Below are positions 50,013 through 62,401 of a stretch of 64,000 bases of DNA, in pieces (the first letter of the stretch is position 1; every line of letters starts with the position of its first letter). Under the pieces are notes generated by a model that saw only the letters and a program-made list of their open reading frames with translations, did no database searches and had not been told where the DNA came from. Position numbers and translations under genes: made by a program. Source of the DNA: Atrichornis clamosus (lineage: Eukaryota; Chordata; Aves; Passeriformes; Menuridae); NCBI GenBank assembly GCA_013400975.1, contig WBMZ01014035.1, positions 1 through 64,000 on the forward strand, written 5' to 3'.

Positions 50013-50213
50013 TAGTAGTTTTAAGTCCTTAATCACAATAATCCAGTATTTGCCAGACCTCTGCAATTTCCTCACCCAGCGTGGGGGCAGTGCCTGATCC
50101 CAGCACAGGCAGTTTTGGGGGAAAATAGGGGTCTGTTCAATTTATTCTTTATTTTGACTAAAGGTCAATTAGCACATTTCCCCCTCAAATGCCTCACTGT
50201 GTATAGGAATGAT

Positions 50214-50366
50214 ACAGAATCATGGAATCGTTAAGGTTGGAACAGCCCTCCAAGATCATCAAGTCCAACCATTCCCCCAGTGTCGAACCAGTCCCCCACT
50301 GAACCATCCCCAAGTGCCACCTCTACACTTAAGATCGCTTTAAATTTAAATCCTGCTGGGGCTGGA
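50214..50366 (-). repeat. CR1 LINE 3' fragment
   Basis: Starts ACAGAATCATGGAATCGTTA and contains AGATCATCAAGTCCAACCAT. Confidence 0.9.
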
Positions 50367-51593
50367 GGCGGATCCGCATGTGAGTGATCGTCACTTCTTT
50401 GTAGCAGCCAGGAGAACTCACCCAGCTGGCAGAGCAGCCCCGAGGCTTCGATTCAGTGAGTGTGCGGTGGCGTCAGGTATCGATGGCCGGTAATGAGCCT
50501 CTAAGTAGAGGCAATTCAGCTTCATCTGTGCTAATAAACTAAGTGCATCCAGGAACTAAGTGTATCCTGGGACCTGGGGCCAACTGGCACTAAGCGCCCT
50601 CTTCCACACTTGTCAGCTTGCCTTGCCTTCCAGGAGAGGGTGGCTGGATGCAAACTGCCTGCTGGGAGTTGTTCTTGGACTGCTCTGTGCGTTGAACCAC
50701 GCCTGGGAATTGTCTAGGAAAATGCAGATTGGCACCCAAGTTTGTGCAGGGGGACTTTCTGACGATTTTCTCACATGGATGTACTTCCCGGTGCCTGGGC
50801 ACTCCTTGATTTCCAGCATGAATGCAACCTTTGTGTAGCAGAATTTATTTACAGGGAGAAAGGATGCAAGTGCTGCCTGCCGGCTCCCTCCCACTTGGAT
50901 ATGGACCTCTGGTATTCTTCCAGATACTCTCTAAATGTGCTGATGGGTGAGAGCGTTTCTGGATCCACTCCTTTGTGCCAGTGGGACAAAGCACCTTCCA
51001 GGAAGCACTTTGGATTGCAGGATCAGCTTTGGGAGGTGTTTGAGTCAGGGAGCCAAAGAGCTGCAGGTGTAATTTATGATTGCAGGGCGATGAGCTGGGA
51101 ACCCCAAATGTGGAGTGAGCTCCACCCAGGACCCCGGTGCACCATCTGGAGCTCAGCACCTCCCCAAAGCCTCTGAAGAAGCTTGTGAGACCTGTCTTGA
51201 TCTTTTGAGGCCCTGCTGCTTCCTTCTCACTGCTCCACTTGGTTTGCTTGTTTTAGGAGAAATAAGATGGTTTATTGTCGCTTGAGATAGCTTTCAAATT
51301 TACCTTAAAGAGAGAAACTGAAATACAGGTAATGGCCATAATCAAAATACAGTCTTAATTCTTGAAAACAAAACTACAAAATTAAGGCATGCATGAAAAC
51401 AAGATGAAAATGTGGCAGAGGAAAATGAGGTCCTGCTTGTGTTTGTCTCTCGTTCCAGAGTTACTGAGATGTTTGTGCAAAGTGGGCAGCTTGTCAGGGC
51501 TGTGCCTCAGGAGCAGAACCACAGCCCTGGGTTTCTGTGTCCTGCGTGCTCCCAGGTCACTGCTGAAAGCCCTGGGAAACCTTTTCAAGGGCT

Positions 51594-51722
51594 TGACAAC
51601 CCTTCCCATCAAGAAACCTCCCCTGGCACAACTTGAGGCTGAGGCTGATCCGTCTCATCCTGTCACTTTTTAGCAGGGAGAAGAACCCGACCCCCACGTG
51701 TCTCCACCCTCCTTTGAGGTCA
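51594..51722 (-). repeat. CR1 LINE internal fragment
   Basis: Only an internal piece: CCCCTGGCACAACTTGAGGC and CTCATCCTGTCACTTTTTAG. The usual 3' end is missing or too diverged. Confidence 0.75.
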
Positions 51723-52384
51723 CACAGAGCAATGAGGCGCTGTGGGTTTGAAGGTTGGAAATCCCTGTGAGGTGATTCCCTCTGTGTTGTGTTTCGTGGC
51801 AGCTCATTTCTGCTCCGAAGATTTGAGTGTCTGGTCTGGTTCAGCCACAGCTGCTTCTGGGCCGGGATGTCTGAGTGATGCAGGAGTGAGACTTGATCAG
51901 ATAAAGGCCTCTTTCCCTTAAAACCTGGGGGAAGATTTGAAACTAATAATGCCAGTAAAGATATAAATCTAAAAGAAATCCAGCCAGGCTAAGGATTTCT
52001 TTGAGCAGTACTTCAAAAATATTTGGAGATCAAGACAGTTGTGCTAACAGGGGATTAAAGAAAAAAATAGTGGTGAAGTGAAATCCCTACAACTGAAATT
52101 CAGACACTTTCCTTCCTGTGGCCACAAAACCAAAACCTTTCAAAGGCTCTGTGGTGAACAGTGAAGCCACACAGGTGTTGGATTTGGATGTCCCTGATTC
52201 CATGCACGGGCTGTCCCTGGTTAGTGCCCTGACCACGAGGTTCAGCCTGTGTGGCTGTGGCTCCATCTGTGCACTGGATGTCTTCCCAGCAGTTCAGCTA
52301 CATTCTTTTCATCTGATTTGGCTATAAACTATTCCAGATGACTCTTAACTAGTGTTTCTTGGGAATGGACACATTCCTAGAAAA

Positions 52385-52522
52385 GACCTGTTTGAGTCCC
52401 CATCCCTGGAGGTGTTCCAGGAAGGACTGGATGTGGCACTCAGTGCTCTGGTCTGGGTGACAAGATGGGGATCGGTCACAGGTTGGACTTGATTTTTGAG
52501 GTCTTTTCCAAGCCTTAACTCC
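52385..52522 (+). repeat. CR1 LINE 3' fragment
   Basis: GAGTCCCCATCCCTGGAGGT to GAGGTCTTTTCCAAGCCTTA. Confidence 0.88.
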
Positions 52523-52794
52523 ACCTGCATCACCTGAGTGCAGTCCCATCATCAGGCAGGTTACTCCTCCGTGCCTGGCTTTTCGTAACTGAAAATCAGA
52601 GATTAAAATATTGGCTGTCTTCCCAAAGTCAGTCCTGGGGAAGACAACCATCCTACAAACAGCGGTGGTGGGAATGTTCAGAGGTTGCTTTTGTTCTGGG
52701 TGTCTTTGTCATTCAGAGCTGCTCCCACTGCAGAGCTCTCCCTCCACTCCTGCCCATCGAGCTGTTTGTCTAGAGCTTTAATGAGTTCCTGTAT

Positions 52795-53010
52795 CTTTTC
52801 AAAATGTAAATTGTAACCAATTTACAAGTCATTAGTTAAACAGTCCGTCACTGCAGCCGCGCTTTAATTTCACCTGTCCCTTCCCGTGTTTCTATTAAAC
52901 CCCGCTTAATTACAAAGACTATCTCATTCTCAGGGCGTCAGCTCCGTTTGAAGTAAATGTCGCTCAAAGTCTGTGACTCAGCTGACAGCACGACCCGCAT
53001 GATCAGGATT
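52795..53010. promoter_or_regulatory. CNE-like stretch, right flank
   Basis: Repeat-free, with retained CpGs in AT-rich context, CTTAATTACA, and a TGACTCAGC AP-1/MAF-type site near 52976. Candidate distal element. Confidence 0.25.
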
Positions 53011-53849
53011 TCCAGCCCAAATTAACAAAGAACTGTTCTCCTCTCTCCACGTATCCGGCAGCGTGAAGGAAAAGAAAACCAGAGATTCCGAAAAGCAATT
53101 TTGTTTCTTTGCTGCAGGTGAAGAACAGGGAACAGTTGTGACCCAGCAGTGCCTCCCTTAGGTTGTCCCCAGAGACCGATGGGGACTTGCAGCTGAAATG
53201 TGTTTGCTGCTTGAGGGAAGGCTTTTAGCTACAAAAATCCGCCTTTCCAGCCAACTTACATAAATCCAGGGTGCTTAGTTGGATTGCAAACTCCACTTAG
53301 TGGGAATGTTGCTCACCATTTCACATCCTGGTTCTGGCACGAGCAGCTTGAGTCACAGGCTTCATTTCTCCTTCTGGATGCAACACAGAAGAAAGCACTC
53401 TTATTTTGTCTTGGCTAGAGGCTGAATTGTGGGGTGCCCCTTGTCTCTGGGGCAAAGCCTCCCCTCCTCTGAAGGCTTTTTCCTGCTGTTCTCAGAATCC
53501 CTTTACCTGTGCCTTCCATCCTTGTTTGTGAGCACGTGGTGGAATGGGCCAGGAACCTGATCCTGGCTTCTGCTAATCTTTTTATCACCAAGAGATGTGT
53601 CTGCACAACAGCAGCATTAGAAATACTGGTGTAACCCAAGGTGGGCTGTTCATTGCCTGAGTTCATCTCCCTCCCAGACTTCTTCAGAGGCTGCACAAGC
53701 CCAGGTCCACTTGCTCCCTGCCCCAGTGATGCCTGACTTCACTTCATGTGTCTGTTTGTCTTTCTGTCGTGAATATGAACAACCTGGCCAGTTGAGGTCT
53801 TGCCTTGTGAGATCTAATTTCTCTTTTCAGCTTTGTAATTAAAATTATA

Positions 53850-54051
53850 GAGAAGGGAGAGCCTGACTCCTCTCAGAGGTTTGTGGCAAAAGGATGAGGA
53901 GCAACAGGCATAAGCTGCAGCAAGGGAAATTCCATCTTGAGAGGCAAGGAACAATGTTTTCACGGTGAGGCTGGTGAAATGCTGGACCACATACAGAGAG
54001 GTTGGGGGCATTGCTTCCCTTGGAGCTGTCCAACACTCAGCTGGACAAGGC
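53850..54051 (+). repeat. Old CR1 LINE 3' fragment, diverged
   Basis: CAACAGGCATAAGCTGCAGC, AGGAAATTCC-like and GGTGAAATGCTGGACCACAT blocks, in the order of the consensus. The 3' end is missing. Confidence 0.75.
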
Positions 54052-55093
54052 ACCGCCCAGCCTGAATTTTGATGCAGTTCTGCAAATGCCCGTGAAACAG
54101 AAGGAATTGCGTGTCCAAGCAGAGATGAGTTTGGATGCAGCCTGCAGAGTCTCCTTATCTGTCTTTGAAATAACACTGCTCTGTTCAGCAGCTCCATGCT
54201 GTCATCAGGCCAAGAGCTGCATCAGCGACCAGGAATATTTGCTTTTCTCCTCGGACTGCGTGGAGTACACAGATAACTCTGGGAGCAGCAAGGCTGCTTT
54301 CATCTTCCTGGAGCTAATCCAAATAGATCATGTTGCTGGAGGAAGTCAGGGGAGCGCAGGAGAAGATGGAGTAACTTTATTTAAAAATAAATTAAAGAAA
54401 TCCTTAAAATCAAAGCGCTTAGCAGGAGTCCAGCAGGATCAGGAGGCACCAGTCCTTGCTGGTGCTGAATTTATTGCCAGTGTTACACGTGTGGACTGAA
54501 CTGCCTTCTCTTCCCAACAAATGGTGGTGCTCCTACCTAGTGCTGGTTGGGCAGTGAGGGAGAGGGAACAGAGCAGGTGTCTGTGCTGTGCCTGCTCTGT
54601 GGATAACTGGGGGAACGTGGAATGGTGAGTTCTGTCAGGCTGAATTACACTCAAGGCACATGTAATCCAGTTCCTTGTGTTCTTCGATGACCAGCACAGC
54701 AGGCTTCCAGGAGTCATCTGGAAAGATGTACAGAACATTTCAGAGGAAAAATAATTTATTTCATCCCCCTGTCCCCAAAATACTGCCCTGTCTGCCTTCC
54801 TTGCAGGGTCAGCTTTAAAAGATCAGGAAGATTTCCAGGAGGCTCTGGAAGGCTGTGAGTTGCTGCTGGTGGTGTAGACCCACTGTGGGCTGTAGGGACA
54901 AATGGTTGAGGTTGATGCAGCACCCTGGGCTGTGGGAACAGCCTGGGAAAGGCAGCTGGGATCCCCCATGGAGGTGGGAAGAGGTCAGAACTGACACATG
55001 GACTTTGCCAGAGGTACCAGGAGTCTTTTGCTGTCTCTCTGTATTTTACATGCACAGTGTGTGTTCAGTCATGGAAGTCTGAGGCCTCTGAGG

Positions 55094-55153
55094 AGTTGGA
55101 CTTGGACGGTCCTTGCGGGTCCCTTCCAACTCAGGATGTTCCATGATATTCTA
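55094..55153 (+). repeat. CR1 LINE 3' remnant
   Basis: GAGTTGGACTTGGACGGTCC then CCCTTCCAACTCAGGATGTT, ending CCATGATATTCTA. Confidence 0.8.
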
Positions 55154-55392
55154 AAGGAACGGGCAGGGAAACCCAGACAACAAATGTCCCTCAAAAGCAG
55201 TCAGGAAAGCACTTTTGCAGGGGTCTCTTTCTGCAGGGATCTGTCTCCAGCAGGGGTCACGATGCTCAGAAATGATCTTTGCCCTGAGTTGCAGATCCTA
55301 AAGTAGCTAAACTGAATCCCCAGGAGAGAGATGCAAAGCCACTAACCCCAAAAATGAGATCCACTGGATTTCATTTGCCACGAGCAACCAAA

Positions 55393-56083
55393 TCATAGAC
55401 TCACAAACTGGTTTGGGTTGGAGGGACCTTAAAGCCCATCTCATTGCAACCCCTGCTTTGGGCAGGGACACCTTCCACTATCCCAGCTTGCTCCAAGCCC
55501 TGTCCAACCTGGCCTTAAGCACTTCCAGTGAGGGGGCATCCACAGCTTCTCTGGGCAACCCATGCCAGGGCCTCACCACCCTCACAGGGAAGAATTAAAT
55601 AATTCTCATCAATCTAATCGAACTAATGTGTAACCAGCCCCTGCTCTCTGTCAGTTTGTACTTGTCCTGTCACTCCAGGTCCTTGTCCAAAGTCCCTCTC
55701 CAACTCTCCTGGAGCCCCTTCAGGCCCTGGAAGGGGCTCTGAGGTCTCCCTGGAACCTCCTCCGGGTGAACACCCCCAGCTCTCCCAGCCTGGCTCCAGA
55801 GCAGAGGGGCTCCAGCCCTTGGAGCAGCTCTGTGGCCTCCTCTGGACTCTCTCCAGCAGCTCCAGCTCCTTCGGATTTTGTGTCCCAGGGCTGGAGGCAG
55901 CTCTGCAGGTGGGGTCTCACCTGAGCAGGGCAGAGGGGCAGAACCCCCCCTCCCCTGCTGCCCACGCTCTGGGATCAGCCCAGGACATGGGGAGGTCTGG
56001 GCTGTGAGTGCACATGGACAGGGCATGTCCAGCTTCCTGTCCACCCCCAAGTCCTTCTCAGGGGTGCTCTAAATCCATTCTCC
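55393..56083 (-). repeat. CR1 LINE 3' fragment, about 690 bp
   Basis: Starts ATCATAGACTCACAAACTGG. It is a near-continuous copy reaching GGCTGGAGGCAGCTCTGCAG and beyond, useful as the local reference for the deleted copy at 47799-48040. Confidence 0.93.
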
Positions 56084-57489
56084 ACTCAGCCTGTGTTTGT
56101 GCTTGGAAATGCCCGACCCGAGGAATTTCAAAGAATGCTTCCTGTAAGCCAAGAGGAGGATGTGAAAACCTTGTGAGTACCTGTGAGGGTCAGCAAAGTG
56201 AATTCCAGCCAGAGCCCCAGGGCTCCCAGAGCCTTCTCCATGCTCCTCAGGCACTCCCCATCCTGTTGCTGGGCATTATCCCAACTCTAACCTGGGTTGT
56301 GAAGTGGGGAGATGAGCTCAGCATGGCTGCTGGAGGATTTCCTGGATATTAATTAATATTTCAGGGTGATGGGGATAGGTATTGTCTTTAGTTCCATTAA
56401 TGCAGGGCTGGAGAATGAATTGATGGCCAGAGATGACTGCCCAGGTTACTTTGTCTTTTCTTTGATTTAAGCACTGTACAATTAGTCCAGAGCTTGAAAA
56501 TTATGCTATTAAACATTGTGCTGTCCCTTTTAATGGATGGTTACTGGTAGGACTTACTGGAAGATTTCCAGTACTCCCGTTTCCATAGGAAATGTGCAAA
56601 AGGGCAAGGGCTGCCTAGGATCCCACCTATTTGCCCCAAATCAGCATCATCTCTACCTGCTGCATCCCTGATATTTGGCGGTGTGCTCGAAAGCCACCCC
56701 TGATGGGACACGTGCCCTGCCCCACCTGCCAACCCTTGCAGTTCACCACTGTCCCTGTCACAGCAAGGGTTTCCTTTATGCCTGACCTAAATCTTCCTGC
56801 GGACAATGTAAGCCCCAGATCATCACCTTTCCAAAATGAATATTCATTACGTTCTGGTACACATAACGAAGGTCAGTGTGCTTTAATAAGAGAGCAGGAA
56901 GGCCCACAGGAGGTCCATTTTAATAACAGAGGGGACTGGTACATAAAGCAGGGAGATATTGTAATTAATATCACGAGAGTGGGTATGTGCTAAGGAAAAT
57001 CCTGGCAACCAGGATGAAGGGACGCCATGAAGTTTTAGCTTCAAGAAGTTAAAAAAAGCTTTGACTGAAGTTAATGGAAATTCTGCCTGCATAAGAAACA
57101 CAGGTGGAAAAGAAAATCGGCTTATTTTAATCAAAGCGAGAGGAAAAAAAAAAAACCCCTAATTTAAATCAGTCCAAGTGATTGCAGGCTTAATTCTCTC
57201 CCCTTATTAGACTCTTCAATCCTAACCCTACAGTCCTAAGAGATCTCTTTACACTGGAGACACAGGAATGTGATTTGTGTGCAGGCTGACCTCGAAGCGA
57301 CACACTGAATCCATCCTCTCTCGGTGGGGCGGCTTCCCAGGTAAATCTGCTGTTCAGGAGGATTACACTGACCCCATCCTTTTCCAGAAATAGGGATGGG
57401 TGGGGAGGTGTCCCCTCCATCCGTGCTCTCAGGTCTGAGGGGCTGAATATTTGCTGTGGATGGGAGGAGGAGGAGCAGGGTGTTAGCGA

Positions 57490-57893
57490 CAGGAGGGATG
57501 AAGCACCTCTCCTGCGAGGAAAGGCTGAGGGAATGGGGATCGTTCAGCCTGGGGAAGAGACGGCGTTGGGGTGACCTCATTGCAGCCTTCCAGTGCCTGA
57601 AGGGGCTCCAAGAGAGCTGGGGAGGGACTTTGGACAAGGCCTGGAGTGACAGGACAAGGCGGAGCGGCTTCAAGTGGAAAGGGAGTAGGTTTAGTGTGGA
57701 TATTATGAGGAAACTCTTGCCTGTGAGAGTGGTGAGCCTGTGGCTGCCCCATCCCTGGAAGCGTCCAAGGCCAGGTTGGATGGGGCTTGGAGCAACCTGG
57801 GATAGTGGAAGGTGTCCCTGCTCGTGGCAGGAGAGTGGAACAGGATGATCTTTAAGGCCCCTTCCAACCCAAACCATTCCATGATTCTGTGAT
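57490..57893 (+). repeat. CR1 LINE 3' fragment
   Basis: CTGCGAGGAAAGGCTGAGGG through GGGATAGTGGAAGGTGTCCC to CCATTCCATGATTCTGTGAT. Confidence 0.93.
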
Positions 57894-58484
57894 GGAGATT
57901 AGAAAGGAGAGTGGGGAAAGTCAATCAGGAAATGTTTACTTTATCAAAAAAAAATTCCCAAAATATCAACATTTTTTAAAACCCCCATACCTCACACCTT
58001 TAGTTTTCTTTTCCTCCCTCCTGCAGTTTTTACCTGCTCCAAAAAAGGGAGAAGCAAGGAATAGGATGCCAGATAGGTGATACTTTAGAAAGCCCTGATA
58101 AAAAGCCCTGATCTACCTTGGTTTTAATGGGGTTCAGCCAAAATTCCTACCAAGACATAAATGTAGACGCATTCCTTTTCTTCCCATTTCACTTTTTTTC
58201 ATCCCAGAAATGACACAGGCAGGGCGGTTTGAACCAGCCAATTCACATGAATAAGTGGAGGAGAGACCCCATTTCATCCTGGCAGTCATTCCGGAAACGG
58301 GGCCAATTCATTAGGCAGAGATCTCCTCATCCCTCAGCAGAACAGCCTGTTCTCCCTGCCCCGTGTGCCTTCTGCTCTCCCAGCATCCGCACAGGTTGCT
58401 GCTTGGAGAGGGACAGCCTTGGGAAGCTGCAGCCTCAGCGCAGCTCAATCCTCCCCTGATATATTGATATATATTTGTGTGTGC

Positions 58485-58504
58485 AAAAAAAAAAAAAAAA
58501 AAAA
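58485..58504. repeat. A20 homopolymer
   Basis: Twenty A after a short TA/TG-rich stretch. There is no SINE body before it, so it is treated as a simple repeat. Confidence 0.95.
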
Positions 58505-58669
58505 GAGAAAAGGCTGGCTTTGCAAACTTTTTTATTTTTTAACCCCTCCCATCCACCTTCCTCCGTTTCCACAGAAAACATCCAGCCCTGGAGGATTCAG
58601 CTAAAAAGAAATGGAAATATCCTGGTGTGTTTTGCAATTATATTTTTGCGTTTGTTTGTTGTTTTTGGG

Positions 58670-58683
58670 TTTTTTTTTTTTTT
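58670..58683. repeat. T14 homopolymer
   Basis: Fourteen T following a T/G-rich stretch. Confidence 0.95.
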
Positions 58684-59236
58684 AGGGATTGCTTTTCAAT
58701 AGAAAAGCAAAAATAACCCTGAGAAAAGGAGCTGAGAGCTCATATTCCCAGCCAGGTAAATATCAAAAGGCCACTTTACCTGCCCTCATCCCTGTCCCTT
58801 TGCAGCCTTGGGTTGGGTTCTGCACTGGCAGCCCCAGCACTGCTGTCTCCTGGTGCCAGCAGTGGTACCCAGCCAAGAAGGACTGGGAAAACTGGCTCTG
58901 GGGGCTTCCCCAGTGGTGGATTTTGCTGCCATCCCCTGGTCGTTGCCTTTTGAAGCCGCTGAACTGTCTCAAGGCAGGGGTTTTATGGGCTCCATCAGTC
59001 TGGCAGTGACCTCCCCAAAACAGGAGCTGGACAAATTCCCACCGAGCCTGCGCAGAGTGGTGATAGCCAAGAGAAAGGGACAGGGAAAAGGAAGGTGATT
59101 TCTCCCAACTCCTTCTGAAACACAAGGACAGGATGTGTAGGGGCAGGTGCTGAAAAGATGTTTAATCACCTTCAGGCATGAGAATGCCCGTGGGATCCTA
59201 TTTTCATCTGTAGGTACTCCTGGATTTTTAAAGGCT

Positions 59237-59365
59237 CATAGAACCATGGAATCTCCTGAGCTGGAGGGGACCCACAAGGATCATCCAGTCCAACTCCTGG
59301 CCCTGCACAGGGCATCCCAACAATCCCAGCCTGTGCCTGAGAGCTTTGTCCTTTCAGGGTCCTGT
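59237..59365 (-). repeat. CR1 LINE 3' fragment
   Basis: TCATAGAACCATGGAATCTC, GAGCTGGAGGGGACCCACAA; same subfamily as 11760-12175. Confidence 0.9.
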
Positions 59366-59466
59366 CTGTGATGGAGTTGTGCTCATCCATTTCTCCCACA
59401 GCTTCTGTGTGTGGCACTGGACAAGTCATTTAACCTTTCCCAACTTTTCCTGTGGAGAGAGGACAA

Positions 59467-59998
59467 ACATCCTGGGGGCAGTTTTGAGCCCTTCTCAACA
59501 TGAAAGACATTGAGGGTCTGGAGTGTGTCCAGAGAAGGGAGCGGAGCTGGGGAAGGGGCTGGAGCACCAGGAGCTGCTGAGGGAGCTGGGGGGGCTCAGC
59601 CTGGAGCAAAGGAGGCTCAGGGGGGATCTTGTGGCTCTGCACAACTCCCTGGCAGGAGGGGGCAGCCAGGGGGAATCAGGCTCTGCTCCCAGGGAACAGG
59701 GACAGGATGAGAGGGAACGGCCTCAAGTTGTGCTAGGGAAGGTTCAGGTGGGATATTGGGAAAATTTCTTCATGGCAAGGGTTGTCAAGCTCTGTCACAG
59801 CTGCCCAGGATAGTGGAAGAGTGCCCATCTCTGAAGGGATTTAAAAGCCCTGTGGATGTGGCACCTGGGAACACGGGTCAGTGGTGGCCTTGGCAATGCT
59901 GAGGGAATGGCTGGACTTGCTGGTCTTAGAGGACTTTTCCAACCCAAAGCGTTCTGGGATTCTGGGGTTCTGGGATTCTGGGATTCTGGGGTTCTGTC
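59467..59998 (+). repeat. CR1 LINE 3' fragment with expanded octamer tail
   Basis: Full 3' region ending in an expanded run of ATTCTGGG-type units (59951-59997), five to six copies where most copies here keep one to three. Confidence 0.93.
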
Positions 59999-61332
59999 TC
60001 TCTGCCCACCCTGGTGTGACCCCTTGCTTTAATGCAACAGGTCTGTGGTGTGAACCAAGCTGAACCTTTATCTGCCCAACACGGTCTGGGTCAGGGGGAA
60101 GAAAAAAATGCAGCAGGACCTGGAGGAGAGCAGCCACTGCCACCTCCTGGCTCATGGGGTGACTTCAACAGCTCCATGATTTTGGTCCAGGTGCCTTAAA
60201 TGAACTCTTGGCTGGATCCCAGCACGGACCAGGAGCTCTCACACTGACAGCCCTGTGCAGCCCACACAGAGTGAAGGATTTCTGGGTTCTATCTGCAAAC
60301 TAACCAGGGCTTGTTCTTTGGCATCGAGCCCAGGTGACCCTTCCTCATACACTTCAACCCTCCAACCCCTAAATCAGGCTCAAACATCCCGGGGGAATGG
60401 ATTCCCTGGCTCCAGCACTGCCACTGAAGTGTCTGGGCCATCGCTTTCCAGTCAGTGCTTGAGTGGCTGGTGTGGATTCAGTGTGTCAGAGCAGAGACTC
60501 CACAAAAAGCAACATTTCCTGCATGCAGCACCATATTTCAGCACTGAGGATAATTCTGTATTCCCATCTGCTTTATTTTAAGCAGCTCCAGGGATGGAAA
60601 GAGCCACCTTAAGAAAATACAGCCAGCGCTATCCTGCTCCATCCGCCCACGGGCTGACAGATTAAATCTCGTTTGCTTGTGCCAGAGTCTTGCTCACTTG
60701 TTTGTCATTATCTGGAGTTTTGTTAGGCTGTGTTCAAAAACAAAATCAGCAAAACAAAACTTTTTAACCTTTTTTTATTTTTTTTTAATATAGAAGCTAA
60801 GTCAGGTATGGAGAAAAGTGCGGGCACACTCTTGGCGAGCAGCAGAGCAGCAGTGATCTGGCCCTGCCAAGGATGTGTGGAGGGAAAGCTCTGGAAGACT
60901 GACAGGAGGACCTTCTGGCCATGCCTCACCTTGGATACTCACCCATCCCCACAGCCTGCCTCCAGGACTTGCAAGGCCACCTCCACTTCTAATGGCATTT
61001 TAAAAAATTCTTTCCAAAATTTGCTGTCATCTTTGGAGTTCTCTTATCATGCACATCTTCTCCCACCCACACTGGACACCAAAACTACGATATCACAGTG
61101 AATTGCATCCTTCTCCATTCAAATTCAGATGGAAGAAATCCAGTGAAGAGCTGAGCAGACACATTTTGCCACCACCATACATCAGCTTTCCATGCTGGTA
61201 TTCACATCTCCCTTGCTTCCCCCTTTTTCTCCTCCCTTTCTGTTTTTTTCTTCTTGCTGCACATCCTGATCCAGAGAATAAATCAGGTGGACTGAACTTC
61301 ATTACTTGGAAAGCCACCACTTTGCAGAACAT

Positions 61333-61585
61333 GAATCACAGAATCCTGGAATGGTTTGGGTTCGAAGGCCCTTAAAGATCATCCAATTCCAACCGCCTGC
61401 CATGGGCAGGGACACCTTCCACTATCCCAGGGTGCTCCAAGCCCCGTCCAGCCTGGCCTTGGACACTTCCAGGGGCGGGGCAGCCACAGCTTCTCTGGGC
61501 AACCTGTGCCAGGGCCTCACCACCCTCACAGGGAACAATTTCTTCCCAATATCCAACCTAAGCCTTCCTGCTTTCAGTGTAAAAC
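61333..61585 (-). repeat. CR1 LINE 3' fragment
   Basis: AATCACAGAATCCTGGAATG to TTTCTTCCCAATATCCAACC and a diverged inner end. Confidence 0.92.
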
Positions 61586-61929
61586 ACCAGCTTTTCATAA
61601 CCTCACCATATGCTGCAGAGTTTTAAGAGTTCCAAAAAAATTCAGGCCACAAGGGCCCAAAGGGGATGCCCCAGGTTCCTGGACCCAATCCTCTGGGATC
61701 TCTGAGGTCATCTAAGTGGTGGGGTGCCCACAGGAAGTGCAGCTGTGTCCCAAAGCACACCCAGTGTCCCCTCTCTGGCTGCAAGACAGGTGACGAACTG
61801 GTAGAGAAAAGGTGAAGGTCTAAGGTGGAGCCAAATTGTGTCTACAACCCCTAAAGCAGGGTTATAGAGAAGATGGACAAGAGTCGACAGGAAGTGCACA
61901 GGGAAGCCAGGGAAAAACCCAGTGAGATC

Positions 61930-62138
61930 CAAGAAGAAATGTTTCCACTGTGAGAGTGGTCAAATATAGGAAAAGGGGAGCGGAGAGGCTATGGATGTTC
62001 CATCCTTAGAGACATTCAAAACTCTGCTGGACATGACCAAGGGCAATAAATTGTGTTAGAGTGACTTATCTTTGATCCAAAAGTTGAGCTGGAGACCTCC
62101 AAAACTCCCCTCCCACCTCAACTGTTCTGCAGTCTTGA
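61930..62138 (+). repeat. Old CR1 LINE 3' fragment, diverged
   Basis: AAGAAATGTTTCCACTGTGA, GTTCCATCCTTAGAGACATT and GAGCTGGAGACCTCCAAAAC correspond in order to an older CR1 type. Confidence 0.75.
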
Positions 62139-62195
62139 CAGATGGAACAGATGGAGGCACGTGAAGTTATTCACGCCAAACTGGTTGCAAAGTAA

Positions 62196-62401
62196 GGCAG
62201 GGAAAGGGTTGTTAAGCACTGAAACAGGCTGCCAGGGCACTGGTGGAGTCCCCATCCCTGGAAGTGTTCAATAAACATGTGGATGTGGCACTTGAGGACA
62301 TGGTTTAGTGGTGAACTAAACCGCGTCCTCAAGTGGTGGTGCTGGGCTGACCTGTTGATCTTAGAGGTCTTTACCACCCCTAAGTATTTTGTGATTCTGT
62401 G
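62196..62401 (+). repeat. CR1 LINE 3' fragment carrying an inserted inverted duplication
   Basis: GAAACAGGCTGCCAGGGCAC to GATCTTAGAGGTCTTTACCA and TTTTGTGATTCTGT. It is interrupted at 62289-62335 by a palindrome absent from the other copies. Confidence 0.88.
62289..62335. repeat. 21-bp inverted repeat, 19/21 matches, 5-nt loop
   Basis: The left arm 62289-62309 (CACTTGAGGACATGGTTTAG plus T) is repeated as its reverse complement at 62315-62335 with two adjacent mismatches and the spacer GGTGA. It lies inside a CR1 copy. Confidence 0.95.

Noticed and set aside
54002..54499. 165-codon plus-strand open frame
   Set aside because: Its first part is an old CR1 fragment and the rest has no recognisable domain. 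No splice or start context supports it.
56631..56993. 120-codon plus-strand open frame
   Set aside because: No recognisable family. The lower half has CNE-like AT-rich texture, not coding periodicity.
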